Virus record (IMG/VR): IMGVR_UViG_3300010391_000269
Coordinates: 1-33,519 of that record
Length of the DNA stretch: 33,519 bases
From: a virus
Direction: 5' to 3' (one strand)
Shown: one piece after another, positions 6,227 through 12,940 of the stretch
Layout of the letters: each line of letters starts with the position of its first letter
Numbering within the stretch: position 1 is the first letter of the stretch
Program-made: the position numbers and the translations under genes
The notes under the pieces: model-generated
Database searches by the model: none
What the model was told of the DNA's origin: nothing
The model's input: the letters and a program-made list of their open reading frames with translations, nothing else

Positions 6227-6925
6227 ATGAATATAAATAAAGTAACATTTACTGGAGCAGATGATAGTACTGACCCTTATGATTTACTAGACTTATCAAT
6301 TGAATATCCATTTGTGGAATGGGGAATATTAGTATCTAGAAGCCAAGGAGGGAACTTTAGATTTCCAAGTAATGATTGGATGTTAAAATTAGCAAATATA
6401 ACCTTTAATTATTCTATGAATTTATCAATGCATATATGTGGCTGTTGGGTAAATGATATTCTAGATGGGATGATGACATGTCATCCTCTTTGGGTATTTA
6501 AAAATAAATTTAATAGAATACAACTAAATACTCACGGGCAAAAACCTAATGTTAATGATAAATTTATAGATGTATTGAAGTGGTGGAATAAAGATATAAT
6601 AATTCAATTCGATAATGTAAATTCAAAAGTACTTAATATCGCTTTATCATCTTGTACAAAAGTATCTACTCTATATGATTTATCACATGGTGCTGGAATT
6701 CTTCCTGATTTATGGCCAAAACAAATACCAAATTTATATTGTGGATATGCAGGTGGTCTAGGTCCTGAAAATATTAAGGATCGATTAGATAAATTATCAA
6801 CGATTGTAGATGATAATCCTATATGGATAGATATGGAAACAAAGGTAAGAAATTATAATGATTCAGAATTTGATTTAAATAAGGTTAGGAAAGTAATAGA
6901 AATTGTTGAACCTTATACTAGATAG
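6227..6925 (+). CDS. TrpF-like (phosphoribosylanthranilate isomerase-like) TIM-barrel protein
   Basis: From ATG 6227 (AGAAGGAG upstream; a start at 6185 would overlap the previous gene and has no such site) the product has 232 residues: KVTFTGADDSTDPYDLLDLS, YPFVEWGILVS, LSMHICGCWVNDIL, FNRIQLNTHG, then GYAGGLGPENIKDRL and IWIDMETKVRN. The GGLGPEN phosphate-binding loop and beta/alpha rhythm fit the phosphoribosylanthranilate isomerase fold. The usual TrpF catalytic pair is not clearly placed, and the D-S-G-V-E end is replaced by DMETKVRN, so the substrate is probably different. Phage homologues of this kind exist without assigned function as far as I know. Confidence 0.65.
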   Translation: MNINKVTFTGADDSTDPYDLLDLSIEYPFVEWGILVSRSQGGNFRFPSNDWMLKLANITFNYSMNLSMHICGCWVNDILDGMMTCHPLWVFKNKFNRIQLNTHGQKPNVNDKFIDVLKWWNKDIIIQFDNVNSKVLNIALSSCTKVSTLYDLSHGAGILPDLWPKQIPNLYCGYAGGLGPENIKDRLDKLSTIVDDNPIWIDMETKVRNYNDSEFDLNKVRKVIEIVEPYTR

Positions 6926-6935
6926 GAGAACAATT

Positions 6936-6983
6936 ATGAGTGAAGAAAAGAAATACAAATGGATTTTAAATGATCATATATAA
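6936..6983 (+). pseudogene. 15-codon start fragment cut off by the GIY-YIG gene
   Basis: TAGGAGAACAATT precedes ATG 6936, which reads MSEEKKYKWILNDHI and then TAA at 6981-6983. The good ribosome site and start suggest the 5' end of a real gene. The GIY-YIG endonuclease ATG (6970) lies inside it, so the remainder may have been displaced by endonuclease insertion. It could also be a genuine leader peptide that couples translation to the endonuclease. Confidence 0.35.
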
Positions 6984-7698
6984 AATTACTAATTTAATAA
7001 ATGGAAAAATTTATATTGGAAAATCAATATATAATAATCCAAATTATTATGGTTCTGGAACTTTTTTAAATAAAGCAATTAAGAAACATGGAAAAGAAAA
7101 TTTTAAAAAAGAAATAATTATTGAGTTTTATTTTTATGATGAAAAATTATTAAATAAAGAAGAAATATATTGGATAAAATATTTTAATTCTAGAGAATCC
7201 AATATAGGTTATAATATCACCAAAGGTGGAAATGGAAATTTTATTTTAGATAATGAAATTAAAGATAAAATTAGAAAGATTCAAAAAATAATTCAAAATA
7301 ATCCTGAAGTAAATAGTAGAAGATCTAAATCTTGTATAGAAGCTTGGAATAAATCTGGTAATCGAAAAGAAAAATTTTCTAAAAAAATGAAAGTTAATAA
7401 TCCTACAAAAATTAATGAAGTATGTGAAAAAATATCTAAATCAAAAAAAGAATTTTGGAATAATCCAATAAATAAAAAGTTATTATCTGAGGTAAAAATA
7501 AATTTTTGGAAGAATCCATTAAAAAGAGAAATGATGATACAAATTCAAAAAGATGTAGCAAATAGGCCAGAAAAAAAGAAGAAAAGTTCTGAAGGTGGAA
7601 AATTAGGAAGTATCATAGGTAATCATAATCGATATCATAAAAAATTAAATATTTATAATCCAGATTGTGAGGAATGTATTAAATGGTTATATAGATAG
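6970..7698 (+). CDS. GIY-YIG homing endonuclease
   Basis: The 242-residue protein begins MIIYKITNLINGKIYIGKS, the GIY-YIG motif (IYKI ... YIGKS), with GSGTFLNKAIKKHG containing the conserved arginine-replacing basic region, and EEIYWIKYFNS carrying the catalytic glutamate, then GYNITKGGNG. The rest is basic with repeated FWNNP/FWKNP elements resembling DNA-binding NUMOD-type repeats. It is free-standing and lies within a truncated upstream frame. Stop TAG at 7696-7698. Role: mobility of its own gene by cutting endonuclease-free relatives. Confidence 0.88.
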   Translation: MIIYKITNLINGKIYIGKSIYNNPNYYGSGTFLNKAIKKHGKENFKKEIIIEFYFYDEKLLNKEEIYWIKYFNSRESNIGYNITKGGNGNFILDNEIKDKIRKIQKIIQNNPEVNSRRSKSCIEAWNKSGNRKEKFSKKMKVNNPTKINEVCEKISKSKKEFWNNPINKKLLSEVKINFWKNPLKREMMIQIQKDVANRPEKKKKSSEGGKLGSIIGNHNRYHKKLNIYNPDCEECIKWLYR

Positions 7699-7712
7699 AA
7701 AGGATATGAAGT

Positions 7713-8201
7713 ATGAATGAAGAAGAGAAGAAATGTACATTATCTGGTAAAGAACCAAAAAATTTAGAGAATGGGGCACCTGATGAAATAGATGAGAAAA
7801 CCGGAATGTACAAAGATTATTGGATTCTTTGCGAATCAGAAAGGTCTAAAGGATTTGTTCGACCATTAAGACAAACATATAAACATGTAGGAACTAGACC
7901 TAAAAATCCAACAAGAGAATTAACTATAGAAGAATTAGAAAGATATAAACAATATGGATATATATTTTTTGAAAAATATCCAGAAAATGAATCATCAATA
8001 ACTGGTAGATTTTGGACTAAAGAACAACTTGAAAGTGGTTGTAATGGTAATACTACAATGAATATTTCAATTGCTGAAACTTATGCAAGAAATCCTGAAT
8101 TTTATGGAGCTACTTTTTGTTCACATTGTAAAAAACATTTTCCAGTTGGTGAAGAGGGTGAGTTTGTTTGGGAAGAGACCAATGAAAAGGTTGGTACTTA
8201 A
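7713..8201 (+). CDS. Phage conserved protein with a C-terminal zinc-ribbon half site (162 aa)
   Basis: The protein has KCTLSGKEPKNLENGAPDEI, then MYKDYWILCESERSKGFVRP, YKHVGTRP, a segment with TGRFWTKEQLESGCNGNTTM and ETYARNPEFYGATFCSHCKK, ending HFPVGEEGEFVWEE and KVGT. I recognise this overall pattern from many phage genomes, where it is usually unannotated. C-S-H-C with upstream cysteines (C8, C50-region, C109-region) may bind zinc. Ribosome site AAAGGATATGAAGT precedes ATG 7713. The stop overlaps the ATG of the next gene, so they are coupled. No reliable function. Confidence 0.75.
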   Translation: MNEEEKKCTLSGKEPKNLENGAPDEIDEKTGMYKDYWILCESERSKGFVRPLRQTYKHVGTRPKNPTRELTIEELERYKQYGYIFFEKYPENESSITGRFWTKEQLESGCNGNTTMNISIAETYARNPEFYGATFCSHCKKHFPVGEEGEFVWEETNEKVGT

Positions 8202-8431
8202 TGGAAATTAATTATTGGGAATTATCAGCAGCAATAGTGTCAATTTATGCTGTATATTTAATATCTGTTCCCAATATAAAAGGATATTATGTAGGAATGA
8301 TCGGACAATTATGTTGGAGTATTTTCGCAATTCAAAAAGATTATTATTTTCTTTTAGGACAATGTATTATATTATCTATTATTAATATTATCGGGTGGTA
8401 TAATTGGAATAAAAAAGGGGTTGGAAAATGA
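8201..8431 (+). CDS. Small PnuC/SemiSWEET-like membrane protein (76 aa)
   Basis: About three hydrophobic helices are visible: ELSAAIVSIYAVYLISV, GYYVGMIGQLCWSIFAI and FLLGQCIILSIINIIGW, followed by YNWNKKGVGK. The pattern GMIGQLCW...INIIGWYNW resembles one repeat of PnuC-type nicotinamide riboside carriers and the related SemiSWEET half-transporters, which work as oligomers. Size is below full PnuC (about 220 residues), so dimer or trimer formation would be needed. ATG overlaps the previous TAA. Transport substrate is inferred only loosely from resemblance. Confidence 0.6.
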   Translation: MEINYWELSAAIVSIYAVYLISVPNIKGYYVGMIGQLCWSIFAIQKDYYFLLGQCIILSIINIIGWYNWNKKGVGK

Positions 8432-8637
8432 TAGGGGCTCCAGGACAATGTGAATGTAGTTGTCATAATTATAATTCTAATATTAAGAATTGTAAATGTA
8501 GATGTCAACAATGTCCTCATTGTAAAAAGAATTTTATATTAGGTTTATTTAAATATCATGAAATAATATGTAGAGAATATTATGATAATAGTTTAAATAA
8601 AATAAAAAGGATGAAAGACAATGTGGTTGTTAATTAG
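8428..8637 (+). CDS. Cysteine-rich small protein (69 aa), probably zinc-binding
   Basis: ATG 8428 overlaps the TGA of the membrane-protein gene. The N-terminal half is packed with cysteines: CECSCHN, NCKCRCQQCPHCKKNF, and a later EIICREY, with HC pairs suited to zinc. The C-terminal part is basic (NSLNKIKRMKDN). The last part of the pattern CPHCKKNFILGLFKYHEIIC resembles a C2H2-like finger (C-x2-C-x~10-H-x3-C). Function unknown. Its 3' end overlaps the next gene by 17 bases. Confidence 0.65.
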   Translation: MIGAPGQCECSCHNYNSNIKNCKCRCQQCPHCKKNFILGLFKYHEIICREYYDNSLNKIKRMKDNVVVN

Positions 8638-8797
8638 ATGGTTTTATATTGAATGGTGGAAATATCTTCTAAAAGATTGTTCAGGATTTAAAAATTTCTT
8701 TTGTAGAATTAAAGGGCATTCTAGTGTTATATGGTATAATGTAAGCGGGTTAGAACCAGATATGCATTGTGATAATTGTGGGGAGGATTTAGGATGA
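8621..8797 (+). CDS. Small phage protein with GLEPDM...CDNCGEDLG tail (58 aa)
   Basis: ATG 8621 follows AAAAGGATGAAAGACA, and the frame ends TGA 8795-8797. The product MWLLIRWFYIEWWKYLLKD starts with an aromatic, possibly membrane-associated helix, then CRIKGHSSVIWYN, GLEPDMHCDNCGEDLG. The two Cys/His half sites (FFC-x4-GH and C-x2-C) probably hold zinc. I recall small phage proteins with this same C-terminal pattern, all unassigned. Its stop overlaps the next start (ATGA). Confidence 0.65.
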   Translation: MWLLIRWFYIEWWKYLLKDCSGFKNFFCRIKGHSSVIWYNVSGLEPDMHCDNCGEDLG

Positions 8798-8967
8798 AAT
8801 CCAAAAAACTTGGAGATAAAATGAATTTATTAACGTCTGAATCTAAAATATCATTTACCCAAGATGATGATAATTGTGTAACTACAAAAAATGGATATCA
8901 ACAATTAGATATTATTTTAGATGATGCTGGAGGCGGGCTATTCTTCGTGTTAAAAACTGATAGATGA
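8794..8967 (+). CDS. Small hypothetical protein (57 aa) ending at an unexpected TGA
   Basis: ATG 8794 overlaps the previous TGA and has GGGGAGG 8 bases before it, so it is preferred over an upstream TTG at 8776. The product reads MKSKKLGDKMNLLTSESKIS, then DDAGGGLFFVLKTDR and stops at TGA 8965-8967. After the stop the same frame stays open for another 26 codons (SFDSLDELINKLKIASNLRK) and runs in frame into the glycosyltransferase. KTDR-W-SFDSLDEL would read naturally, so the TGA may be a mutated TGG. Function unknown. Confidence 0.5.
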   Translation: MKSKKLGDKMNLLTSESKISFTQDDDNCVTTKNGYQQLDIILDDAGGGLFFVLKTDR

Positions 8968-9045
8968 TCATTTGATAGTTTAGATGAGTTAATTAATAAA
9001 TTAAAAATTGCTAGTAATTTAAGAAAAGAATTGGAAAGGATATTA

Positions 9046-9981
9046 ATGAATAGAATAATATATGCTCCTCAATACCCAACACATTTAAGATATTCTGAGT
9101 GGTTTTTTACAGAAATACCAAAACAATTATCAAAACATTTTGAAGTTATTATTCTTGGAAATAAGTTTTTTACAACTATTAATAATAATTTAAGAGGAGA
9201 TTTAGAAATGTTCTCTCCAATAAATGAATCTATAGAATTTGAGATTAATCAAATAAAAGAGTTTTTAGACTTAAAATTAATGAAAAATGATATTTTATTT
9301 CATGGAGATATTTCTTTTCCAGGACTATTTTCAAATATATTATATCATAAGAGACCTTCTCGTTGTTATGCTATTTGCCATGCTACTTCTAAAAATGCAT
9401 ATGATTATTTTGAACCACTTAGAGAATCTAAATGGGAAGTAGAAACCGGACATTCAAAGTTATTCAAGAAAATATTTGTAGCAACACAATACCATAAAGA
9501 ATTTTTAGGATGGGAAAATACAGTAGTAACTGCGTTACCAGAACATTTATATGAAAGATATAATGAACTAAAATTATTTGATATAATAAGTGTATCTAGA
9601 CCTTCTCCACAAAAGGTTGATTCTAATTTAGAATCAATTATTGAGAATGAATTTAATACTAAAATAGTTAGAAACTCATTTGATAGTTGGGAACAATATT
9701 ATAAATTTTTGTCTAAATCTAAATGTTTATTTATAAGTAGCTCAGCTGAAACTTTTGGTTATCAGGTTTTAGATGCAGTTTATAATAATTGTGTTCCTTT
9801 GTCTCCAAGAAACTTTTCGTATCCAGAATTATTATCAGATGAGTATTTATATTCAAGTATAGATGAAGCCATAGATAAAGTTAGAAAAGTATTAGAAGGA
9901 AAACTTATAGTACCTAAAATATTATGTCAGGAACAAATAGATAAATTTTATGAAAATATAGTAAAAAAAATGTTAGAATAA
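9046..9981 (+). CDS. GT-B fold glycosyltransferase (GT4-like)
   Basis: Starting at ATG 9046 (GGAAAGGA upstream; a TTG at 9031 would lie over that site) the protein has 311 residues. An N-terminal Rossmann-like half begins RIIYAPQYPTHLRYSEWFFT; the C-terminal half has FDIISVSRPSPQKVDS and CLFISSSAETFGYQVLDAVY followed by NCVPLSPRNFSYPELL, the E-x7-D/E sugar-nucleotide motif region of GT4 enzymes. It would move a sugar from a nucleotide donor to an unknown acceptor; phage DNA bases, proteins or host surface sugars are possible. Codon use matches neighbours. A minus-strand terminator lies just after it. Confidence 0.75.
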   Translation: MNRIIYAPQYPTHLRYSEWFFTEIPKQLSKHFEVIILGNKFFTTINNNLRGDLEMFSPINESIEFEINQIKEFLDLKLMKNDILFHGDISFPGLFSNILYHKRPSRCYAICHATSKNAYDYFEPLRESKWEVETGHSKLFKKIFVATQYHKEFLGWENTVVTALPEHLYERYNELKLFDIISVSRPSPQKVDSNLESIIENEFNTKIVRNSFDSWEQYYKFLSKSKCLFISSSAETFGYQVLDAVYNNCVPLSPRNFSYPELLSDEYLYSSIDEAIDKVRKVLEGKLIVPKILCQEQIDKFYENIVKKMLE

Positions 9982-10000
9982 AAAACTGGATTTCTCCAGT
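9977..10000 (-). terminator. Intrinsic terminator of the minus-strand gene 10000-10337
   Basis: On the minus strand ACTGGA-GAAA-TCCAGT (10000-9985) forms a six-pair stem with a GNRA tetraloop followed by TTTTTATT (9984-9977). The gene's TAA runs into the stem. On the + strand there is no U tract after the stem, so it serves the minus strand. Confidence 0.75.
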
Positions 10001-10337
10001 TAAGCTGCATCAACATCTCCCTGACCCCATTTAAATAATTCCTTTTCTGTTATATCTTCAACTAGCATAAGGAATATACAGGGACCAGAAGACCAGTTTG
10101 AAGATTATATTTTTTCTTTTACTATTCGTCCATCTTTTAGAAAGTATTTTCTAAGAATCGGACCGTCTTCAAACATACCTAAATTTGAACAATCCTCACT
10201 AACTTCACTTTTGTGTATTTCAGTTAGTTTTTTATTACAATGGGGCAAAGTTGGTCAGGAATATATATGCAGTTTTCTGAAAGAAATTTTACTGCATTTT
10301 CTGGCAAACCAAAAATCTGTGTTTCTCTTATTCCCAT
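10000..10337 (-). pseudogene. Minus-strand zinc-motif protein with one frameshift and one in-frame stop
   Basis: ATG 10337-10335 follows AAGGGAGG and reads MGIRETQIFGLPENAVKFLS, CIYIPDQLCP, then derails. Adding one base to the G4 run at 10242-10245 (C4 on the coding strand) gives LCPHCNKKLTEI, a zinc C-x2-C, then FEDGPILRKYFLKDGRIVKEKI. An in-frame TAA (10107-10105) interrupts, after which the frame continues SSNWSSGPCIFLMLVEDITE, LFKWGQGDVDAA and stops at 10002-10000 inside the terminator. The intact protein would be about 112 residues. Clear start, coding-like text and terminator show it is or was a gene; the lesions may be errors or real. Confidence 0.6.
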
Positions 10338-10401
10338 AGAAAAAACCTCCCTTAGATTTTATTTAATATTAATATATAATAAGAAAGGAATTTTAATAAA
10401 A

Positions 10402-10932
10402 ATGCCTTACCGCACATTTTCCAAATGGTTTTTTGATGGAGATTTAAAATCTTCAATTCCAGATAAAGAAACATTATTAAAATATAATTCTCCAATAACT
10501 GTAAATTATCTAATGGGTATATTAGTTAGGAATGCTAAGTTAAATCATTATCTTGATAATTATTTAAATAATTTTAATTTAAGATATATAGATAGAGAAG
10601 AACTATTTTATTTTATAAAGAAGTGTGTCCATGATTTTAAAGTACAAAAAAATACAATCCATTTTATAGGATATCCAAAAAGAAAATCTCAACTATATGA
10701 TAAATTAAGAAGTAAGTTACCATTTTTAAAAGGAGATGATATATCTTTATTAAGTGAGATAGTAGATAATTCTGATAATAAAGATATTATCTATAGTAGT
10801 ATGGGTATAGATAAACCATCTAAAGAGAAAATCAAAATAAAGAAAAAAACAGAACGAAAGAACTCAAGTAAAAATGAAAGTATTTCTCTAAAAAAATATT
10901 TAGATCTTAATTTTAAAGTAGTAAACATATAA
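10402..10932 (+). CDS. Hypothetical basic protein (176 aa)
   Basis: The frame is open from 10240 but that part lies antisense to the minus-strand gene; ATG 10402, preceded by AAGAAAGGAATTTT, is the likely start. The product reads MPYRTFSKWFFDGDLKSSIP, continues with mixed helix (VNYLMGILVRNAKLNHYLDN), HFIGYPKRKSQLYDKLRSKL and ends with a strongly basic stretch KEKIKIKKKTERKNSSKN. The lysine-rich tail suggests nucleic-acid contact. No family is recognised. It is divergently oriented from the minus-strand gene, with 64 AT-rich bases between the starts that must hold both promoters. Confidence 0.65.
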   Translation: MPYRTFSKWFFDGDLKSSIPDKETLLKYNSPITVNYLMGILVRNAKLNHYLDNYLNNFNLRYIDREELFYFIKKCVHDFKVQKNTIHFIGYPKRKSQLYDKLRSKLPFLKGDDISLLSEIVDNSDNKDIIYSSMGIDKPSKEKIKIKKKTERKNSSKNESISLKKYLDLNFKVVNI

Positions 10933-10937
10933 ACAAT

Positions 10938-10967
10938 AAAAAAGGTAGGATAAAAGAATATCCTACC
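10938..10967 (-). terminator. Strong intrinsic terminator, minus strand
   Basis: GGTAGGATA (10944-10952) pairs with TATCCTACC (10959-10967), nine perfect pairs with a six-base loop. On the minus strand it is followed by TTTTTT (10943-10938) and ATT. It ends transcription from the minus-strand gene at 11058-11837 and the structured RNA at 10972-11051. On the + strand no U tract follows. Confidence 0.85.
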
Positions 10968-10971
10968 TGAG

Positions 10972-11051
10972 TAGATCGAAATAATCTAGGACTCAAAAGG
11001 AGAGCTCAAAGGAAGGTTTGAGATAATATTAGTCCTGTTTTATTCGATCTA
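10972..11051 (-). ncRNA. Candidate small RNA with two C/U-rich, anti-Shine-Dalgarno loops
   Basis: An outer nine-pair helix TAGATCGAA 10972-10980/TTCGATCTA 11043-11051 encloses AGGACT 10988-10993/AGTCCT 11031-11036 and a perfect hairpin CTCAAA 11005-11010/TTTGAG 11017-11022. A short CTC/GAG hairpin (10992-10994/11002-11004) can form in place of the AGGACT helix. On the minus strand the loops read CCUUCC and UCCUUUU, complementary to the AAGGA/GGAGG ribosome sites used throughout the window, and a strong terminator follows within five bases. This resembles bacterial small RNAs that block translation with C-rich loops. It could be processed from the 3' UTR of the 11058-11837 gene. On the other strand the loops would show GGA, as in CsrA-binding RNAs, but no terminator follows there. 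Confidence 0.5.
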
Positions 11052-11057
11052 AAATAT

Positions 11058-11837
11058 TTAAACTTTAGCTATAGGAACTTCATCTGAAGTAGTATTTTTA
11101 GTTTCCATCTCTTCGAGTGTAGTTATAAGTTTTTCACCTATAACAGGATCGATCACAGGAGAAGCAACCGCATTTAAATTTTTCTTCTCCTCTTTTTTAA
11201 ATTCCCTTCCGGTTCCGTAACAAGAAGGACATTTATATGAGTCCTTAATTTTTCCGGTAGGTACCATTACTTTTATATGGCCGAGACCGAGAGGACCTTC
11301 GGGAACTTTACTATGACCGAAACACTGATCGCATTTTACTCCTAATACAGTTCTCTTCCCTTCACACTTCGGACATTGTTTATATTTCGAACAATCTGGA
11401 CAAGGTATTGGAAGTTTCCTTTTCGTAGATGCTTTAAATTGGTATTTTCCCTTACCGCCGCACGTTTTGCAAGGTTTGCCATTTACGTCTTTTCCATTTC
11501 TATCCTTGCATTTCCAACATATCTCAGTTTTAATACCACTTCCTTCGCATTTTGTACACGGTGTTGAAATGGAATTATATTCGAGAATGATTTTTCGATC
11601 AATACTTCTACAATCGGGGCAAGGATTTGAGTACGGAGTATCGATATGATAAAATTCTTTATTTCCCCTTATTAACTGTCTTTCGACAAAATTTTCTAAA
11701 AGGAGAAATCTTGCTTCCTTGTGCTCTTCCTTTCTTGGACTACCTTCATATGCTAAAATAATTTCCATGGAGTTGAAGGTGATGGTGGGATCTAATCCCA
11801 GAATTTTTGTTGCTGCTTTAATCAAACTCTCATCCAT
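11058..11837 (-). CDS. DnaJ-type zinc-finger protein with many CxxCxGxG-like repeats (259 aa)
   Basis: ATG 11837-11835 lies after a GGGGG-rich site; an upstream TTG at 11858 is less likely. An N-terminal 75-residue domain (DESLIKAATKILGLDPTITF, a helical part with RKEEHKEARFLLLENFVERQ) precedes a cysteine array: CPDC, CTKCEGSG, CWKCKDRNG, CKTCGGKG, CPDCSKYKQCPKCEG, CDQCFGHS, CPSCYGTG, enough for about four zinc sites in the DnaJ manner. No J domain is present. The tail is acidic. It is less AT-rich than its neighbours and on the opposite strand, followed by a structured RNA and a strong terminator. Possibly a chaperone-like or RNA-binding factor; function unknown. Confidence 0.75.
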   Translation of the reverse strand: MDESLIKAATKILGLDPTITFNSMEIILAYEGSPRKEEHKEARFLLLENFVERQLIRGNKEFYHIDTPYSNPCPDCRSIDRKIILEYNSISTPCTKCEGSGIKTEICWKCKDRNGKDVNGKPCKTCGGKGKYQFKASTKRKLPIPCPDCSKYKQCPKCEGKRTVLGVKCDQCFGHSKVPEGPLGLGHIKVMVPTGKIKDSYKCPSCYGTGREFKKEEKKNLNAVASPVIDPVIGEKLITTLEEMETKNTTSDEVPIAKV

Positions 11838-12021
11838 TCTTTTTTTCCCCCTGAGCAATTTAGAAGATTTAATTCCGATATTTTTATTATTGAAAAAGAA
11901 TCAATTATTAAATTAACCTCCTCTTTTTTAAGTTTGTTTAATAAAAATTTTATTATTTTAAAATTAATATATATAGAGATTTAACCTTACTAATATTAAT
12001 AAGATATTAAATTTTTTAAAA

Positions 12022-12047
12022 AGAACAAAATATAAATTTATATGGAG
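12022..12047 (+). promoter_or_regulatory. AGAACAAAA-type motif and RBS before the HNH/polymerase genes
   Basis: AGAACAAAATATAAATTT starts at 12022, 37 bases before the TTG start at 12059; TATAAATT within it is close to the T4 late box. GGAGG follows at 12043-12047. The rest of 11859-12021 is AT-rich sequence between divergent genes and must hold the minus-strand promoter; a GAGGAGG on the minus strand near 11920 is followed only by a five-codon TTG frame. Confidence 0.4.
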
Positions 12048-12058
12048 GTAATAATTAT

Positions 12059-12940
12059 TTGTCTTTTAAATATAATATAGAATATGTTAAAAAATATGTT
12101 AAACAATTCGGATATAAATGCACATCTGATTTTTATATAGATGGAAGTAAAAATCTTGAGTTTAAATGTAAACAAAACCATACATATATTACAAATTTTT
12201 ACAATTTTAAACAAGGTAGTAGATGTTATATTTGTAATGGAAAAGTAAGCGGAACATCTAAAAAAGATATAAAGTTTATTAAACAATATATTTCCAATTT
12301 TGGTTATATTTGTTTAGATAATGAATATAAAAATTCATATACTAAATTAACAATTATATGTGACAAAGGTCATACCTACAAAACTAAATGGACAACAATG
12401 CAACAAGGATATAGGTGTCCTGAATGTGGTGGAAAAAGAAGAAAAACTTTTAAAGAAGTTAAAGAATATATAGAAAAATTTGGATATAAATTATTAGATA
12501 AAGAGTATAAAAATTCATATCAAAATAAATTAAATTTATTATGCCCAAATAATCATAAGATAAAAATGTTGTGGGGTGGATTCCAATATGGAAACCGGTG
12601 TAGAATTTGTGCTTATATAGATAATGGAATTAAAATTACTGGATCAAATCACCCAAATTGGACAGGTGATAATAAAGAATATTGTTACATATGGACAGAC
12701 TATTCGTTCAAAGAATATATCAGAAATAGAGATAATAATAGATGTTTAAATCCATATTGTAATGATAAAACAAAAAAATTACATGTACATCATATAGATT
12801 ATAATAAGAAAAATTGTAATAAAAGTAACTTAATAACTTTATGTAACTCATGTAACTGTAGAGCAAATTTTGATAGAGAATGGCATAAAGAATGGTATAA
12901 AACTATAATAATTCACAGATATGGAGGAAAAATTGTTTAG
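12059..12940 (+). CDS. HNH homing endonuclease with three zinc-binding repeats
   Basis: The start is TTG 12059, with GGAGG at 12043-12047. The 293-residue protein has three repeats of about 60 residues, each C-x-NH/KGH...G-x-RC-x2-C (CKQNHTY...RCYICN; CDKGHTY...RCPECG; CPNNHKI...RCRICA), then HPNWTGDNKEY and the HNH core LHVHHIDYNKKNCNKSNLIT with CNSC. It is a paralogue of the gene at 4529, with one more zinc repeat. It ends just inside the polymerase gene, so it is a homing endonuclease parked directly in front of a replication gene, as often seen in T4-like phages. Confidence 0.88.
   Translation: MSFKYNIEYVKKYVKQFGYKCTSDFYIDGSKNLEFKCKQNHTYITNFYNFKQGSRCYICNGKVSGTSKKDIKFIKQYISNFGYICLDNEYKNSYTKLTIICDKGHTYKTKWTTMQQGYRCPECGGKRRKTFKEVKEYIEKFGYKLLDKEYKNSYQNKLNLLCPNNHKIKMLWGGFQYGNRCRICAYIDNGIKITGSNHPNWTGDNKEYCYIWTDYSFKEYIRNRDNNRCLNPYCNDKTKKLHVHHIDYNKKNCNKSNLITLCNSCNCRANFDREWHKEWYKTIIIHRYGGKIV

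Noticed and set aside
10240-10401. N-terminal 54 codons of the + strand frame starting at 10240
   Set aside because: This stretch is antisense to the minus-strand gene with its own ribosome site and terminator; the ATG at 10402 has an AAAGGA site.
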